From assembly GCF_000430525.1 (NCBI RefSeq), contig NZ_KE387157.1:62538-126537 (forward strand): a DNA stretch of 64,000 nt. The letters run 5' to 3'. Below, one piece after another: positions 1-8,757 of the stretch (position 1 is the first letter of the stretch; every line of letters starts with the position of its first letter). Source of the DNA: Prevotella corporis DSM 18810 = JCM 8529. GTDB taxonomy: Bacteria; Bacteroidota; Bacteroidia; Bacteroidales; Bacteroidaceae. Under the pieces are notes generated by a model. That model was not told the origin of the DNA, did no database searches, and saw only the letters and a list, made by a program, of their open reading frames with translations. A program made the translations under genes and the position numbers.

Positions 1-1357
1 GGATTTCCTCTTTTAACTTGTAGTTTTCCATAAAAGATAGCTGGAAGGCTGCCGATTTAGTATAATCCGTAGGAGCTGTGAAGACTCTCCGACCATAGCT
101 ACGGCAATGGTCTATCAGCTGCTGCATTTGGATGTAGGAGCGTATGTCACCTTCGGTCAGACAATGGCTGAGGTCGGGCATAACCTCCTTGATAATGCCG
201 GTGTTCTGCCTTTCTGTTCTGCCCATTACGTGATATAGCATGTCTTCTGCCGCATGATGTTTTTGAACAAGCTCTCCGAAATCTGTATTGCCAAGATGGG
301 GTAGTGCTGAAGAGTAGTTCTGCCAGATAATCTTGATGTCAGGAGCCGCGTCTGAGTTTTCATAAAGGAAGTTCAGTAATCGATGGAAGTCTTTGTATTG
401 CTCATCGTTTTTGTTCTCGTTCAGTTCCTCAATGGTCGTATATGGTTTGTAGGGAGTTGCCGAAAGCAGTAAAATGAATGTGTCCCTGTTTGCAAAGAAC
501 TTTCTTGCCACCATATTTTCCTCGGAGTCCTTGGAAGAGTTCAGTTCTGTGGTAATCAGGGAGCTGAACTTTTGGAACTCATCCATTATGACCAGGTCTG
601 GCTTCAGTACTTCTAGACTGATGTTGGCGAACATCTTTCTGAGAGCGATAATAAGATAATAGCCAGCATTGCTGCGATTCTCCATTTCCTCACCAGATGT
701 CAGTCGCATCAGCTCATCTTTGATGGTTTTACCATTTTTGTATGTGCTGCTAAGATGTGAAAGCATCGCTTTTTTAATGACCATTCTATAGTCATCCATG
801 TCTGGCTCTTGAACATATCCAACATAGCGGTCCCGAACCCCTATCCATCCCTTATAGGCATCTCTTTGCAACATTTCAGATAACGCTGTCATCCTGTTTC
901 CGTCTTTGAATTCACATAGAAGTGTCAGACAAGCATATATCAGAGCACGTTCATCTGCGCTACCAGTTCCAAATGTCATTTGAAATGAAGTGGCTGGAGT
1001 CAGGGACAATACCAAGGTGTCTTTTTGGTTCTTCAGAAGATCCGTTTTCATCCTGTGATAAACGTAGTGTTGCATTGACAAACGGCTTTGAGCCAGGTCA
1101 ACAGTCTCTCCCTCGTCAGAAAGCGTGTCAATGTTCTGTTGAGCGATCTGAAGGTTGCAGCACACATAGACGATGCAGTATATGTTATCATCCAATACAC
1201 CATCCAGGCCTTTCACCTGCCTTACCACCTCAGATGCCACAGTCGTCTTTCCGAGGCCCGCCTCGTCAGCCACCAGCACCCTTCTCTGGCCATTTCGGAA
1301 AGCGTTAAGCACATGACATGCTGTTGCCCTTTGAAAGTCCAATGGATTATTCTTCAT
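1..1357 (-). CDS. SF2/SNF2-like helicase, partial (runs off the window)
   Basis: The reading frame is open from an ATG at 1357 to the window edge, about 452 residues, so the C-terminus is missing. Visible motifs are those of a superfamily 2 helicase/translocase: an N-terminal Q-motif-like DFQR, a Walker A ADEAGLGKTT near residues 30-39, a Walker B variant MDEFQKF, and motif III as LLSATPY. RecA-like domain 1 is complete and domain 2 should lie outside the window. The start is 8 nt after the stop of the PLD-nuclease gene, so both are probably one transcript. DEFQ in place of DEAH, and linkage to a PLD nuclease, is a pattern seen in phage-defence operons. The defence role is inference. Confidence 0.8.
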   Translation of the reverse strand, partial: MKNNPLDFQRATACHVLNAFRNGQRRVLVADEAGLGKTTVASEVVRQVKGLDGVLDDNIYCIVYVCCNLQIAQQNIDTLSDEGETVDLAQSRLSMQHYVYHRMKTDLLKNQKDTLVLSLTPATSFQMTFGTGSADERALIYACLTLLCEFKDGNRMTALSEMLQRDAYKGWIGVRDRYVGYVQEPDMDDYRMVIKKAMLSHLSSTYKNGKTIKDELMRLTSGEEMENRSNAGYYLIIALRKMFANISLEVLKPDLVIMDEFQKFSSLITTELNSSKDSEENMVARKFFANRDTFILLLSATPYKPYTTIEELNENKNDEQYKDFHRLLNFLYENSDAAPDIKIIWQNYSSALPHLGNTDFGELVQKHHAAEDMLYHVMGRTERQNTGIIKEVMPDLSHCLTEGDIRSYIQMQQLIDHCRSYGRRVFTAPTDYTKSAAFQLSFMENYKLKEEI

Positions 1358-1365
1358 ACGCCTGA

Positions 1366-3111
1366 CTACTTTATAGCGTTAGCAAATTGTTTGAATATCT
1401 GGCTGAACTCTTTGGGAACAGTCTCAGAGTCGAGTTTTCTCAGTATTTTTTCTACTTGGAATATCTGTCCTGGGTTTACAGCTGCTACCCGGAGCATCTT
1501 TTCATAGACCTGTGGAAAGGCATGGCTGTCTTCCGCAGAACCGCCCTGACCAAAATCTTTAAAGATGCTTTCGTTTGACAGATATTGTACTGGAGTATCA
1601 CTCAGCATCAGTTCAAGGAACCTAATGAAGTCATGCCTATTCTTGATAATGCTTTTGTAGATAGCTGTATCACGTTCATTTGGCATCCCTTCTGTATATA
1701 TCCGGATGATTGCTTCATGATGTGTGCCTTCTTCTGACTGAGCGCTAATAATGTAAAACTCGGAGAGTTCATCTGCCGTTAGCCCTTTGAACACGGCTCT
1801 GCCTTTCCACTCCATAAGCATGTCACGTTTCTGTAACGGGGCAATAGAAACGGCATTCTCCAGCTTTTTTAGCGATGAGGAAACAATAACAGAAAAACTT
1901 CCGTCGCGATGCTTGGTAATCTTTGCTGTCAGGTCATCAGAGCACATCAGCTCTTTCATGGCCAATTCTGCCTTATCCCATCTGATGACTGTCGATGCAT
2001 TCTCTGTCGGCTCATTCAGCCGCACAAACTTACTGTCCTTGTTGTCCTTCTCATAGAAATCCTTCAAGAATTGGTAGTATTTGCTATTACCATATTCGAA
2101 TTTCAGACGCAACAAGAATTCCCCGTTTCGCTCAAATGCAGATTTCGTGGCATTGGCAGACCCCAGATACAAGTAGTGTTTGTCCCTGCCCATCCAAACG
2201 AGGTACATTTTAGCATGAAGATCCATACCACGGCTGGCTAAGTCATCTAATGCAATGAACACACCACCTTTTGAATCAAATGAATTGAAGATTTCGGGTA
2301 TAACATATTCTTTTCTCGTGATAAGTGCCCGATGGTCTTTTCTATTGGGGTTGATTTTGTCTAATAATGACTTATCAATGAAGGGGGATATGATGATGCT
2401 CTCTGTTCCGCAAAGGTATTCCTCTACCTTGCCAAGGCCAAAATCTTCTTCGAATAGATAAGGATAGAAGTCATAATCTTCAAATGGACTGCTAATGTCG
2501 AATTTTTCTATACGTTCAATGTCTCTAGCAAGGGCTTTTACCTGCTTGGCTTTTTCCTCACTGATATTGGAATATGAAATGACCTTCTCGACGAACGTGC
2601 GAAGCCTCTTGTGCTTTGGATTGTCAATAGTGTTGCTTCCCACCTTTCCTGTCAGTGCCACAACGCAGTCGATAGCGTCAGAGTAAGCCATGTTTCTGCT
2701 TGAAACAATGAGTTTCATCAGTATATCCTTTCTATTGTCATTGTTGATTTCCCTGATGAGCCACATCTTAGGATGGAAATTGGCAGTCTTGTTCTTGGGG
2801 TCGAACACTTCAAAGATGTTCTTTTCCAAGAGCGAATACACGTTCCTGATTGTAGGAGGAACGGCAATGCCTCCTTTGTTGCAGAAAATCACCATCTTGT
2901 CACTGTTCTTCAGGATGGCTTCAAGCAATAGATGTGGGGCTTGCATGGCTTTTTCATCCGTATCCCCAAGCATCCCGAAAGCGAGGTGTGCTGTCAGCAG
3001 TGTATCAAAGCCAAGTGAATAGGTCATTCCCATGGCAAAGTCGGTGTGATAGTCCAGTGTAGGGGCTAACAAATCACCATACAAATGTTCTTGCATTATA
3101 TTTTGTGCCAT
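1366..3111 (-). CDS. Phospholipase-D-superfamily nuclease-like protein
   Basis: 581 residues with two PLD-type half sites. The first is FHPKMW (His113, Lys115) followed by SSRN at 137-140. The second is LHAKMYLVW (His299, Lys301) followed by GSAN at 317-320. Having both HxK motifs plus downstream S/N residues predicts a complete bilobed phosphodiesterase active site, as in PLD-family nucleases (BfiI, DISARM DrmC) rather than a lipase. No signal peptide or membrane segment is visible, so it should be cytoplasmic. The remaining C-terminal 250 residues are unrecognised. The gene sits between the DUF6361-like gene (3-nt gap) and the helicase (8-nt gap), which suggests one complex. Nuclease activity is inferred from motifs. 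Confidence 0.75.
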   Translation of the reverse strand: MAQNIMQEHLYGDLLAPTLDYHTDFAMGMTYSLGFDTLLTAHLAFGMLGDTDEKAMQAPHLLLEAILKNSDKMVIFCNKGGIAVPPTIRNVYSLLEKNIFEVFDPKNKTANFHPKMWLIREINNDNRKDILMKLIVSSRNMAYSDAIDCVVALTGKVGSNTIDNPKHKRLRTFVEKVISYSNISEEKAKQVKALARDIERIEKFDISSPFEDYDFYPYLFEEDFGLGKVEEYLCGTESIIISPFIDKSLLDKINPNRKDHRALITRKEYVIPEIFNSFDSKGGVFIALDDLASRGMDLHAKMYLVWMGRDKHYLYLGSANATKSAFERNGEFLLRLKFEYGNSKYYQFLKDFYEKDNKDSKFVRLNEPTENASTVIRWDKAELAMKELMCSDDLTAKITKHRDGSFSVIVSSSLKKLENAVSIAPLQKRDMLMEWKGRAVFKGLTADELSEFYIISAQSEEGTHHEAIIRIYTEGMPNERDTAIYKSIIKNRHDFIRFLELMLSDTPVQYLSNESIFKDFGQGGSAEDSHAFPQVYEKMLRVAAVNPGQIFQVEKILRKLDSETVPKEFSQIFKQFANAIK

Positions 3112-3114
3112 ACT

Positions 3115-4344
3115 CTACTTGGGGTTTCTTATTTCATCAACCATAGTCCTAACGGTATTCCACCTGAACTCGTTATAGCCAGGATTACCTCTTTTGATGT
3201 TGTGATAGGCTTTATTTCCTATTTTGCTCCTTTCACGCTGGACGCTCCTTTCTCTGCTGGTAACAAGTGCATCAAGGCGGCTCAGTGCATTTATCCCTTC
3301 TTCGATTAGTGCTTTATGGCAATTCTCACAGAAGTCTGTCAGCATCGGGTCTTTCTCCCTTGTATAGTCGAATAGTGACGAATAGGTAGCTTGGTTTTTT
3401 ATTGTCACTTTGTGAATTTCATACTGCTTTTCAAATGCAAGCTTGCATGCCTTTTCACCTTCTTCATTGTTAAAGCTGCTATAATAGGCATGATTAAAGC
3501 TCCAGTCCACAAGATTTATCAGTTTTGAGAACAAAACAGATTTCTCATATACATCCCTAATGTCTTCATCGAGTCCATCGAGTTGTTCTGAAAGGTCGTA
3601 ATAGCTTACATCTTCTGTCAGAGTTAGTCTGGCTTTTTTCAGCAGATATGCAAGTAGCGTTCCCTTACAATATGGAGATTCAAGTATCTTGTCTTTTACG
3701 AATTTTGCTTCTGTAGCTGTCAGTGACAACGGCATGGAAGTTCCGCTCATGAAGTTGTATTGTTCGCCAGAAGTGAGTATTAGCTGTTTTTCGCCAGTCA
3801 TTTCTTGTGCATCTCCCGTGTTGTCTTCTCCCTTCAATCGACGCTTGTTGTACGGTTCCTCAGCATCGATTTTGCTGATTTCCTTAATCAGCTGGTAAAT
3901 GCTGGTGTCGGGAATCATGCCGTATGTGGCCATTCCGCTCCCATAGATATAGGTCGGGTTATACTTAACGAATTTTGTATAGTCAGACAGTGCATCTTTA
4001 TATGTGTTGATGCCAGTAATACCTTTCTTTGAACTCCCGTCATCATGTTCTGCCAACTGACGAGTTATTTGTATTTCCCTCTCAATTATGAACCGCTCCA
4101 CTTCGCGTACACTATTGAATTTCCTGCCGCAGTGGGCAGCATGATAGTATAAAGAGGGCAAGACGGCAAAGTACTTGGCATGATGCTGAAGCGTTGATGT
4201 GCCAGGGAACAAGGTGTCGGAAAAGTGGTCACGCACCCTTCCAATCCCCAATTCCTCAATTGCTCCCGGTTCAGACAGCAACTGCATCATCTTGGAAATA
4301 CGTTTTTTCTCTTCTGTATTGAAGTTTACAAATCCCAACTGCAT
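3115..4344 (-). CDS. DUF6361-like protein, first gene of candidate defence operon
   Basis: 409 residues, soluble, no signal peptide. The N-terminus (FNTEEKKRISKMMQLL, then ELGIGRVRDHFSDTLFPGTS) matches my recollection of DUF6361, a family of unknown activity with a conserved ELGIG...RD...FPGTST region and frequent linkage to helicase and PLD-nuclease genes. A C-terminal Cys pair (CENCH) and a basic stretch near the end could bind nucleic acid, but this is speculative. It is the 5' gene of a tight three-gene minus-strand operon, 3 nt ahead of the PLD gene. The family name rests on memory of the motif only; the operon is clear from the sequence. Confidence 0.6.
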   Translation of the reverse strand: MQLGFVNFNTEEKKRISKMMQLLSEPGAIEELGIGRVRDHFSDTLFPGTSTLQHHAKYFAVLPSLYYHAAHCGRKFNSVREVERFIIEREIQITRQLAEHDDGSSKKGITGINTYKDALSDYTKFVKYNPTYIYGSGMATYGMIPDTSIYQLIKEISKIDAEEPYNKRRLKGEDNTGDAQEMTGEKQLILTSGEQYNFMSGTSMPLSLTATEAKFVKDKILESPYCKGTLLAYLLKKARLTLTEDVSYYDLSEQLDGLDEDIRDVYEKSVLFSKLINLVDWSFNHAYYSSFNNEEGEKACKLAFEKQYEIHKVTIKNQATYSSLFDYTREKDPMLTDFCENCHKALIEEGINALSRLDALVTSRERSVQRERSKIGNKAYHNIKRGNPGYNEFRWNTVRTMVDEIRNPK

Positions 4345-4353
4345 AGATTCTTC

Positions 4354-5082
4354 CTAATTATATTTATTAAAAGCCTCTTTTCCAAGCTGCCACAAATATT
4401 TGTCAATCTGTTTGACAGAGAAAGCTTGCAACCCATAGAAAGACTTAAAGGACTGGATAATATTGTAATAACTACTGTATTCTTTCAAGTTTGATTCTTT
4501 AAAAGCCATGAAGCCATCTCTATTACGGAAGTACTTCAGCAATTTGTTGAAATATGACACCTTACTATTGCGGGCAAGCGGGTTATCCTTTATCCTCTTT
4601 CGGTAGTCATGCCCTCAAGCGACAGCCTCGTTTTCGAGATAGTCCTTGAACCCCTGCACCCATTCGGGCGTTATGTCGGAAAAAGTTATATTTTCCCGCT
4701 TTTCATATTTCTTCAAATGGTGTAGGCAAGAATACCAATTACCCCAATTACCTCTGCTCTCCGTCCCAAGACGCTTTTCGCATAACGAACGGTAGTAATC
4801 GAAGAAACGGGTATTGGAGGCAAACTGTGATTGAAAGCCATATTGTCCGTTACGGAGTTCCACGACACGCTTTGCTCGGATAGCGTCGGCGAGCAGGAGC
4901 GTTTGCTTGTTTTTCTCTTTGTCCGCCCGTGTCCGTTCAGGAACAAGATACATTTTCAAATACTCATACGACTGCTTACCATTCAGGTATATGTCGAGAT
5001 AAGGCTTATCAACCCCGATGATGTGCGCCTTTGACGTAAGCGAATAGGCTCTTTTGATTTCCCCATAATTTTTGTTGCGCAT
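4354..5082 (-). pseudogene. Truncated, interrupted tyrosine integrase fused to a foreign tail
   Basis: Residues 1-155 from the ATG at 5082 read as an arm-DNA-binding domain plus the SAM-like core-binding domain of a Bacteroidota tyrosine recombinase (ITFSDITPEWVQGFKDYL). The frame meets TGA at 4615-4617 where TGG would restore ...EAVAWGHDYRKRIKDNP, and continues in the same frame through NPLARNSKVSYFNKL, which is typical integrase sequence. After that point the integrase character stops and an unrelated tail ending IDKYLWQLGKEAFNKYN closes the frame at 4354. The whole catalytic domain (R..HxxR..Y) is absent. This is best read as a deletion joining an integrase to the 3' end of another gene, plus a nonsense mutation. 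It cannot be an active recombinase. Confidence 0.75.
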
Positions 5083-5129
5083 TTTGTTGTTTTATCATTT
5101 CAAGCAACAAAGTAATAACAAATAAACGA

Positions 5130-5227
5130 CAAAACCAATACAATTATCGCGAAATTACGATTTATTTTCTGATTTTATATCTCATTGGTTTATAATAGTA
5201 TATTTCGCAATAATTGTATTGGTTTTG
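5130..5227. repeat. Inverted repeat upstream of the integrase remnant
   Basis: The arms at 5130-5155 and 5202-5227 are near-identical in inverted orientation (one mismatch in 26 bp), separated by 46 bp of AT-rich sequence that includes a partial third copy of ATTGGTTT. They lie between the broken integrase start (5082) and the mnmE stop (5256). Paired inverted arms next to an integrase are what one expects of recombinase arm-type binding sites or element ends. Function is inferred. Confidence 0.7.
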
Positions 5228-5255
5228 TGTTTGAATTGCTCGTGAATCTATATGC

Positions 5256-6647
5256 TTACTTACCGATGCAGAAGTGCTTGAAGATATTTCCTAAGACTTC
5301 GTGAGGAGTGATTTGGCCGCCAGTGATTTCTGCCAATTGCTCAAGACAGATGCGGAGATCTTCGGCTATGAGGTCGCCAGAAAGACCGTGGTGCATGGCA
5401 TCGATGATGCGGACGAGGGTGTCGTGGGCGGCTGTCAAAGCAGCGTAGTGGCGGGCAGAAGTGATGATGACGTCGTTCTCGGTTATTTCCGGAATTTCGG
5501 CCGCGTCATACACACGCTGCTCCAGTTGAGAGATGCCAGTTCTGTGCTTTGCGCTGATTGTCTGTTGGGCAAAGGGCTCGCAGTTGGTGAGAATTATGGG
5601 GCTTGCTGTGGGGCTGAGGTCTATTTTATTCTGTACGACGATTATTTTTTTGTCCGCCGCATACTGTTTCATCTCTTCCGTTTCTTGCTGTGAAGGCTGT
5701 TCATCGAGAAGCCAAAGGACGATGGCGGCCTCGTTCAGCTTCTGATAGGTGCGTTCGATTCCGAGATTTTCAATGGTGTCGTCGGTCTTACGGATGCCTG
5801 CTGTGTCGATGAAGCGGAAGGTGATGCCGTTGATTTGCGTTGTGTCCTCTATGACGTCGCGGGTGGTTCCGTGGATATCAGACACGATGGCTTTGTCTTC
5901 GTGCAACAGGGCATTGAGTAAGGTGCTCTTGCCTACGTTTGTTTTTCCGATGATTGCTACGGGAATGCCTTGCTTAATGGCATTTCCCGTCTCGAAGGAG
6001 TGGGCGAGGGTGGTGATGCGGTTGTCAATTCGCTGTGCGAGTTCTAATAGTTCGGATCGATCGGCAAACTCCAATTCCTCGTGATCGGAGAAGTCGAGCT
6101 CCAGTTCGAGCAGCGATGTCATTTTGAGCAGTTGTTCTCTCAGTGTGGTCAGTTCAGATGAGAAGTGCCCTTTGAGCTGACTTATGGCCATTTTGTGTGT
6201 GGCCTTGTTGGTGGATGCTATCAGGTCAGCCACGGCTTCAGCCTGACTGAGGTCCATTTTCCCGTTCATGTATGCCCGCATGGTGTATTCTCCGGGTTCG
6301 GCCTGTCGGCATCCGTTGGCAATGAGGGTTTGAATGATTTGCGTAACGATATACTGTGAGCCGTGGCATGCTATCTCAACGGAATCCTCTCCTGTGTAGC
6401 TGTGTGGCGCGCGGTAAATGCTCACCATGACATCGTCTATCGTCTCTTGTCCATTGTTGAGCAACTGCCCATAATGAAGTGAGTATCCCTTGGCCTTGTT
6501 GAGCGGTTTGTTGCTTTGGGGGTTGAAAACCGAGTCAACGATGTCTATTGCTTTTTCCCCCGAAACTCTGATAACGGCAATTGCGCCCCCGACTGGTGTT
6601 GCGAGGGCGCAAATGGTATTGTTATCTTGCGATATAAGTTTGTTCAT
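5256..6647 (-). CDS. mnmE: tRNA uridine-5-carboxymethylaminomethyl modification GTPase MnmE
   Basis: 463 residues, normal length. MnmE with MnmG installs the cmnm5 group on wobble U34 of tRNAs. It has the N-terminal tetrahydrofolate-binding dimerisation domain, a helical domain and an inserted G domain: P-loop GKTNVGKST at 234-242, DTAG at 281-284, and NKID. The protein ends in FCIGK, the family's conserved C-terminal CxGK with the catalytic Cys. The ATG follows directly on the TAA of the upstream phosphorylase gene, so the two are probably cotranscribed. The last 18 bp of the gene are a plausible attachment site for the neighbouring island; enterobacterial SGI1-type islands use the same gene end. 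Confidence 0.97.
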   Translation of the reverse strand: MNKLISQDNNTICALATPVGGAIAVIRVSGEKAIDIVDSVFNPQSNKPLNKAKGYSLHYGQLLNNGQETIDDVMVSIYRAPHSYTGEDSVEIACHGSQYIVTQIIQTLIANGCRQAEPGEYTMRAYMNGKMDLSQAEAVADLIASTNKATHKMAISQLKGHFSSELTTLREQLLKMTSLLELELDFSDHEELEFADRSELLELAQRIDNRITTLAHSFETGNAIKQGIPVAIIGKTNVGKSTLLNALLHEDKAIVSDIHGTTRDVIEDTTQINGITFRFIDTAGIRKTDDTIENLGIERTYQKLNEAAIVLWLLDEQPSQQETEEMKQYAADKKIIVVQNKIDLSPTASPIILTNCEPFAQQTISAKHRTGISQLEQRVYDAAEIPEITENDVIITSARHYAALTAAHDTLVRIIDAMHHGLSGDLIAEDLRICLEQLAEITGGQITPHEVLGNIFKHFCIGK

Positions 6648-7523
6648 TTAGATTCTGTCCAAAACAGTCTTGATGAGTCCGTCGATGGAGTTCTTATATC
6701 CGGTATTGGCTTCCTTTGCCCGACGGTTGGCAATCACCATGCAACAGGTGAGCGCACGGTGTCCCATGAGTTTCGCCAGTCCTGCCAATGCCGACGACTC
6801 CATTTCAAAGTTAGTGATGCGGTGTCCGTTATATTCGAATGCCTCGACCTTGACGTTCTGTGTTGGATCGGCCAGCGGAATGCGTAGCTCTCGTCCCTGT
6901 GGGCCGAAGAAACCTCCGCAAGCGATGGTCACACCTCTGACCATGTCGTCGGCAGCGATGCGGTCGAGTGTCTCCTTGTCTGCGTCGATGACGTAGGGTG
7001 CGCCCTTTTGTGGATTCCAGTCCATGTGTTTCTTGAATGCTTCCTCAAAATCGAGGTCGCATGCCTCATTTCTGCCAGCATAGAAGTTGAGCAATCCGTC
7101 GAATCCGATGCTCTTCTCGCTTGCGATGTATGTTCCTACTGGTGTGTATTCCTGTAGTCCGCCACATGTTCCGATACGGACGAGTGTGAGAGAGCGCAGT
7201 GGCGATTTCTGGTGTCTTGTCTTGAAGTCGATGTTGGCCAGTGCGTCGAGTTCGTTGACTACGATGTCTATGTTGTCGCAACCAATTCCCGTGCTCACTA
7301 CCGTGATTCGTTTTCCTTTGTATGTACCTGTTATGGTGCGGAATTCGCGGCTTTCCACCTCGCATTCCTTTGTCTCGAAGTGTGAAGCGACCAACGAAAC
7401 TCTTCCTGGGTCGCCAACCAGTATCACCTTGTCGGCAAGAAATTCTGGTTTCAGGTGTAGGTGGAAAATACTTCCATCCTCATTGATGATTAGCTCTGAT
7501 GGAGCAAAAAATTTTTCTTCCAT
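6648..7523 (-). CDS. Nucleoside phosphorylase (uridine phosphorylase-like)
   Basis: 291 residues of the PNP/UDP phosphorylase family, which cleaves nucleosides with phosphate for salvage. VGDPGRVSLVA near the N-terminus is the phosphate-binding loop, GTCGG the central turn, and NFEMESSAL the conserved Glu-Met-Glu that contacts the ribose. The overall pattern is closer to uridine phosphorylase than to PNP, but substrate preference cannot be read securely. The stop TAA abuts the mnmE start. A TAACTTTG box on this strand at 7562-7569 probably serves as the -7 element about 40 nt upstream of the start. Confidence 0.88.
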   Translation of the reverse strand: MEEKFFAPSELIINEDGSIFHLHLKPEFLADKVILVGDPGRVSLVASHFETKECEVESREFRTITGTYKGKRITVVSTGIGCDNIDIVVNELDALANIDFKTRHQKSPLRSLTLVRIGTCGGLQEYTPVGTYIASEKSIGFDGLLNFYAGRNEACDLDFEEAFKKHMDWNPQKGAPYVIDADKETLDRIAADDMVRGVTIACGGFFGPQGRELRIPLADPTQNVKVEAFEYNGHRITNFEMESSALAGLAKLMGHRALTCCMVIANRRAKEANTGYKNSIDGLIKTVLDRI

Positions 7524-7561
7524 AATGATTAATTATTTGATTGACTCGTACTGTTATCCCA

Positions 7562-7569
7562 CAAAGTTA
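7562..7569 (-). promoter_or_regulatory. Bacteroidota -7 box for the phosphorylase-mnmE pair
   Basis: TAACTTTG on the minus strand, matching TAnnTTTG, about 40 nt upstream of the start at 7523. A weaker TTCG-like -33 box lies about 20 nt further upstream. Confidence 0.5.
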
Positions 7570-7669
7570 GTCGTTTGGGGTGAGACTGACGAATATGGTC
7601 TCGTTTTTCTTGTCTTTTGCCTTGCCTTTTGGTGTCAGCTTGTGTTGTCTGCTCAAAGCTGCGAACCCG

Positions 7670-8485
7670 TCAGGACTGTGCGCCTTTTCTTGCTGTGTTG
7701 GCTGTTGCTGGCTGGTAGCTGTAATCCTGGTTGGTCATCAGTTTCCTAAGCATCCTGTAGTTGGCATTTCTCGTGGAACGGTGGCGCATGGTGTCGATGC
7801 GTGATCTGTCGATTTGGCATGTGGTTTTCCGTCTTTGCGTCGCCTTTTTCTCTACATTGAAATCCTTGACCTGCTGTATGAGCGGTTTGACGATATCCTT
7901 GAACTTCTCAGGATATGTCAGGCGTGCTGTGTACCATGTGTCGTTCACGAGCAGCGCCTTGGTATAGTAGAGTGTTTCCTCGTCTTCGTGTCCTGCCAGC
8001 ACATAGTAGTTGCCGTGAACCTTGGTGTATGTGCTGTTTTCCTTCATCATCTTCATGGCCGTTTCCACATCCCATTCCAGATTGTTGTTGCTTCCCCACA
8101 CCGAGAGTGTGATGCCGTTGTAGCTGAAGTCCTTTCCCTCGCCACTTTCAGCCTCTTCCTGTGGCACGAGCACATTGAGGTATTTCATCTTGTAGCCATA
8201 TCGCAGGTTGTGATAGGTGCTTACTTTTGCATGGTCGATTTTGTCCTTCATGCTCTTCAGCTCCATCTTTTCCTCTGGTCCCAGCTCTTCGGGCGTCATG
8301 GCTTTGATGCTGTTGATAGGATCGGTCTCGTAGGAATATTGTTCTTTCTCGTTGCCGTTGAAGCGTGGTATCTCCCGTTCGTCCGCATCACGTTCGATGT
8401 TTGCCTGTGCGTCAGACTTCTTGCCGCCCTGTTGGCACGCTGTTCCTACGAACAGCATGACGAAGAGCAAGATGATGTTTCGCAT
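7670..8485 (-). CDS. Predicted lipoprotein of unknown function
   Basis: Starting at the ATG at 8485 gives a clean lipoprotein signal (MRNIILLFVMLFVGTACQQ), with the lipid-attached Cys at residue 17. The longer frame from 8542 would put 19 unrelated residues before the signal, so the internal start is preferred. The mature part is charged, about 250 residues, with a stretch (YGYKMKYLNVLVPQEEAESGEGKDFSYNG) resembling small periplasmic or outer-membrane-anchored proteins seen in Prevotella. The C-terminus is rich in Arg/Thr/Asn and looks unstructured. No enzyme motif was recognised. Confidence 0.65.
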   Translation of the reverse strand: MRNIILLFVMLFVGTACQQGGKKSDAQANIERDADEREIPRFNGNEKEQYSYETDPINSIKAMTPEELGPEEKMELKSMKDKIDHAKVSTYHNLRYGYKMKYLNVLVPQEEAESGEGKDFSYNGITLSVWGSNNNLEWDVETAMKMMKENSTYTKVHGNYYVLAGHEDEETLYYTKALLVNDTWYTARLTYPEKFKDIVKPLIQQVKDFNVEKKATQRRKTTCQIDRSRIDTMRHRSTRNANYRMLRKLMTNQDYSYQPATANTARKGAQS

Positions 8486-8596
8486 CTTTTTAGCCGGTAT
8501 TCCCATTGCTGGTTGATAGTCATTTAGGTGCTTCATACTCACGTTTGCATTGCCGACGCATGCGGTTGTCTGTTTCTTGTAATTGTAACAGTGCTA

Positions 8597-8604
8597 CAAA
8601 GATA
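8597..8604 (-). promoter_or_regulatory. -7 box for the lipoprotein gene
   Basis: TATCTTTG on the minus strand about 110 nt upstream of the lipoprotein start at 8485, matching TAnnTTTG. Confidence 0.45.
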
Positions 8605-8757
8605 ATAAAAAAACGCAGACAAATCTCTTATTCTTTTGCTTTTTTAGCATTTCCGACACGGCAATTCGGCTGATTTTTCCGCTTCTTTGCCTTCGATGTT
8701 CATGACCGCAGTGCCTGTGCAGCGTCGCTTCTCACTTTTCAGTTCAGGCGAGGCGGC

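Noticed and set aside
1088..1507. Plus-strand frames over the helicase and PLD genes
   Set aside because: Both lie antisense to frames with clear helicase and PLD motifs.
7814..8527. A 237-residue plus-strand frame
   Set aside because: Antisense to the lipoprotein gene and with atypical composition (very high His/Cys/Phe).
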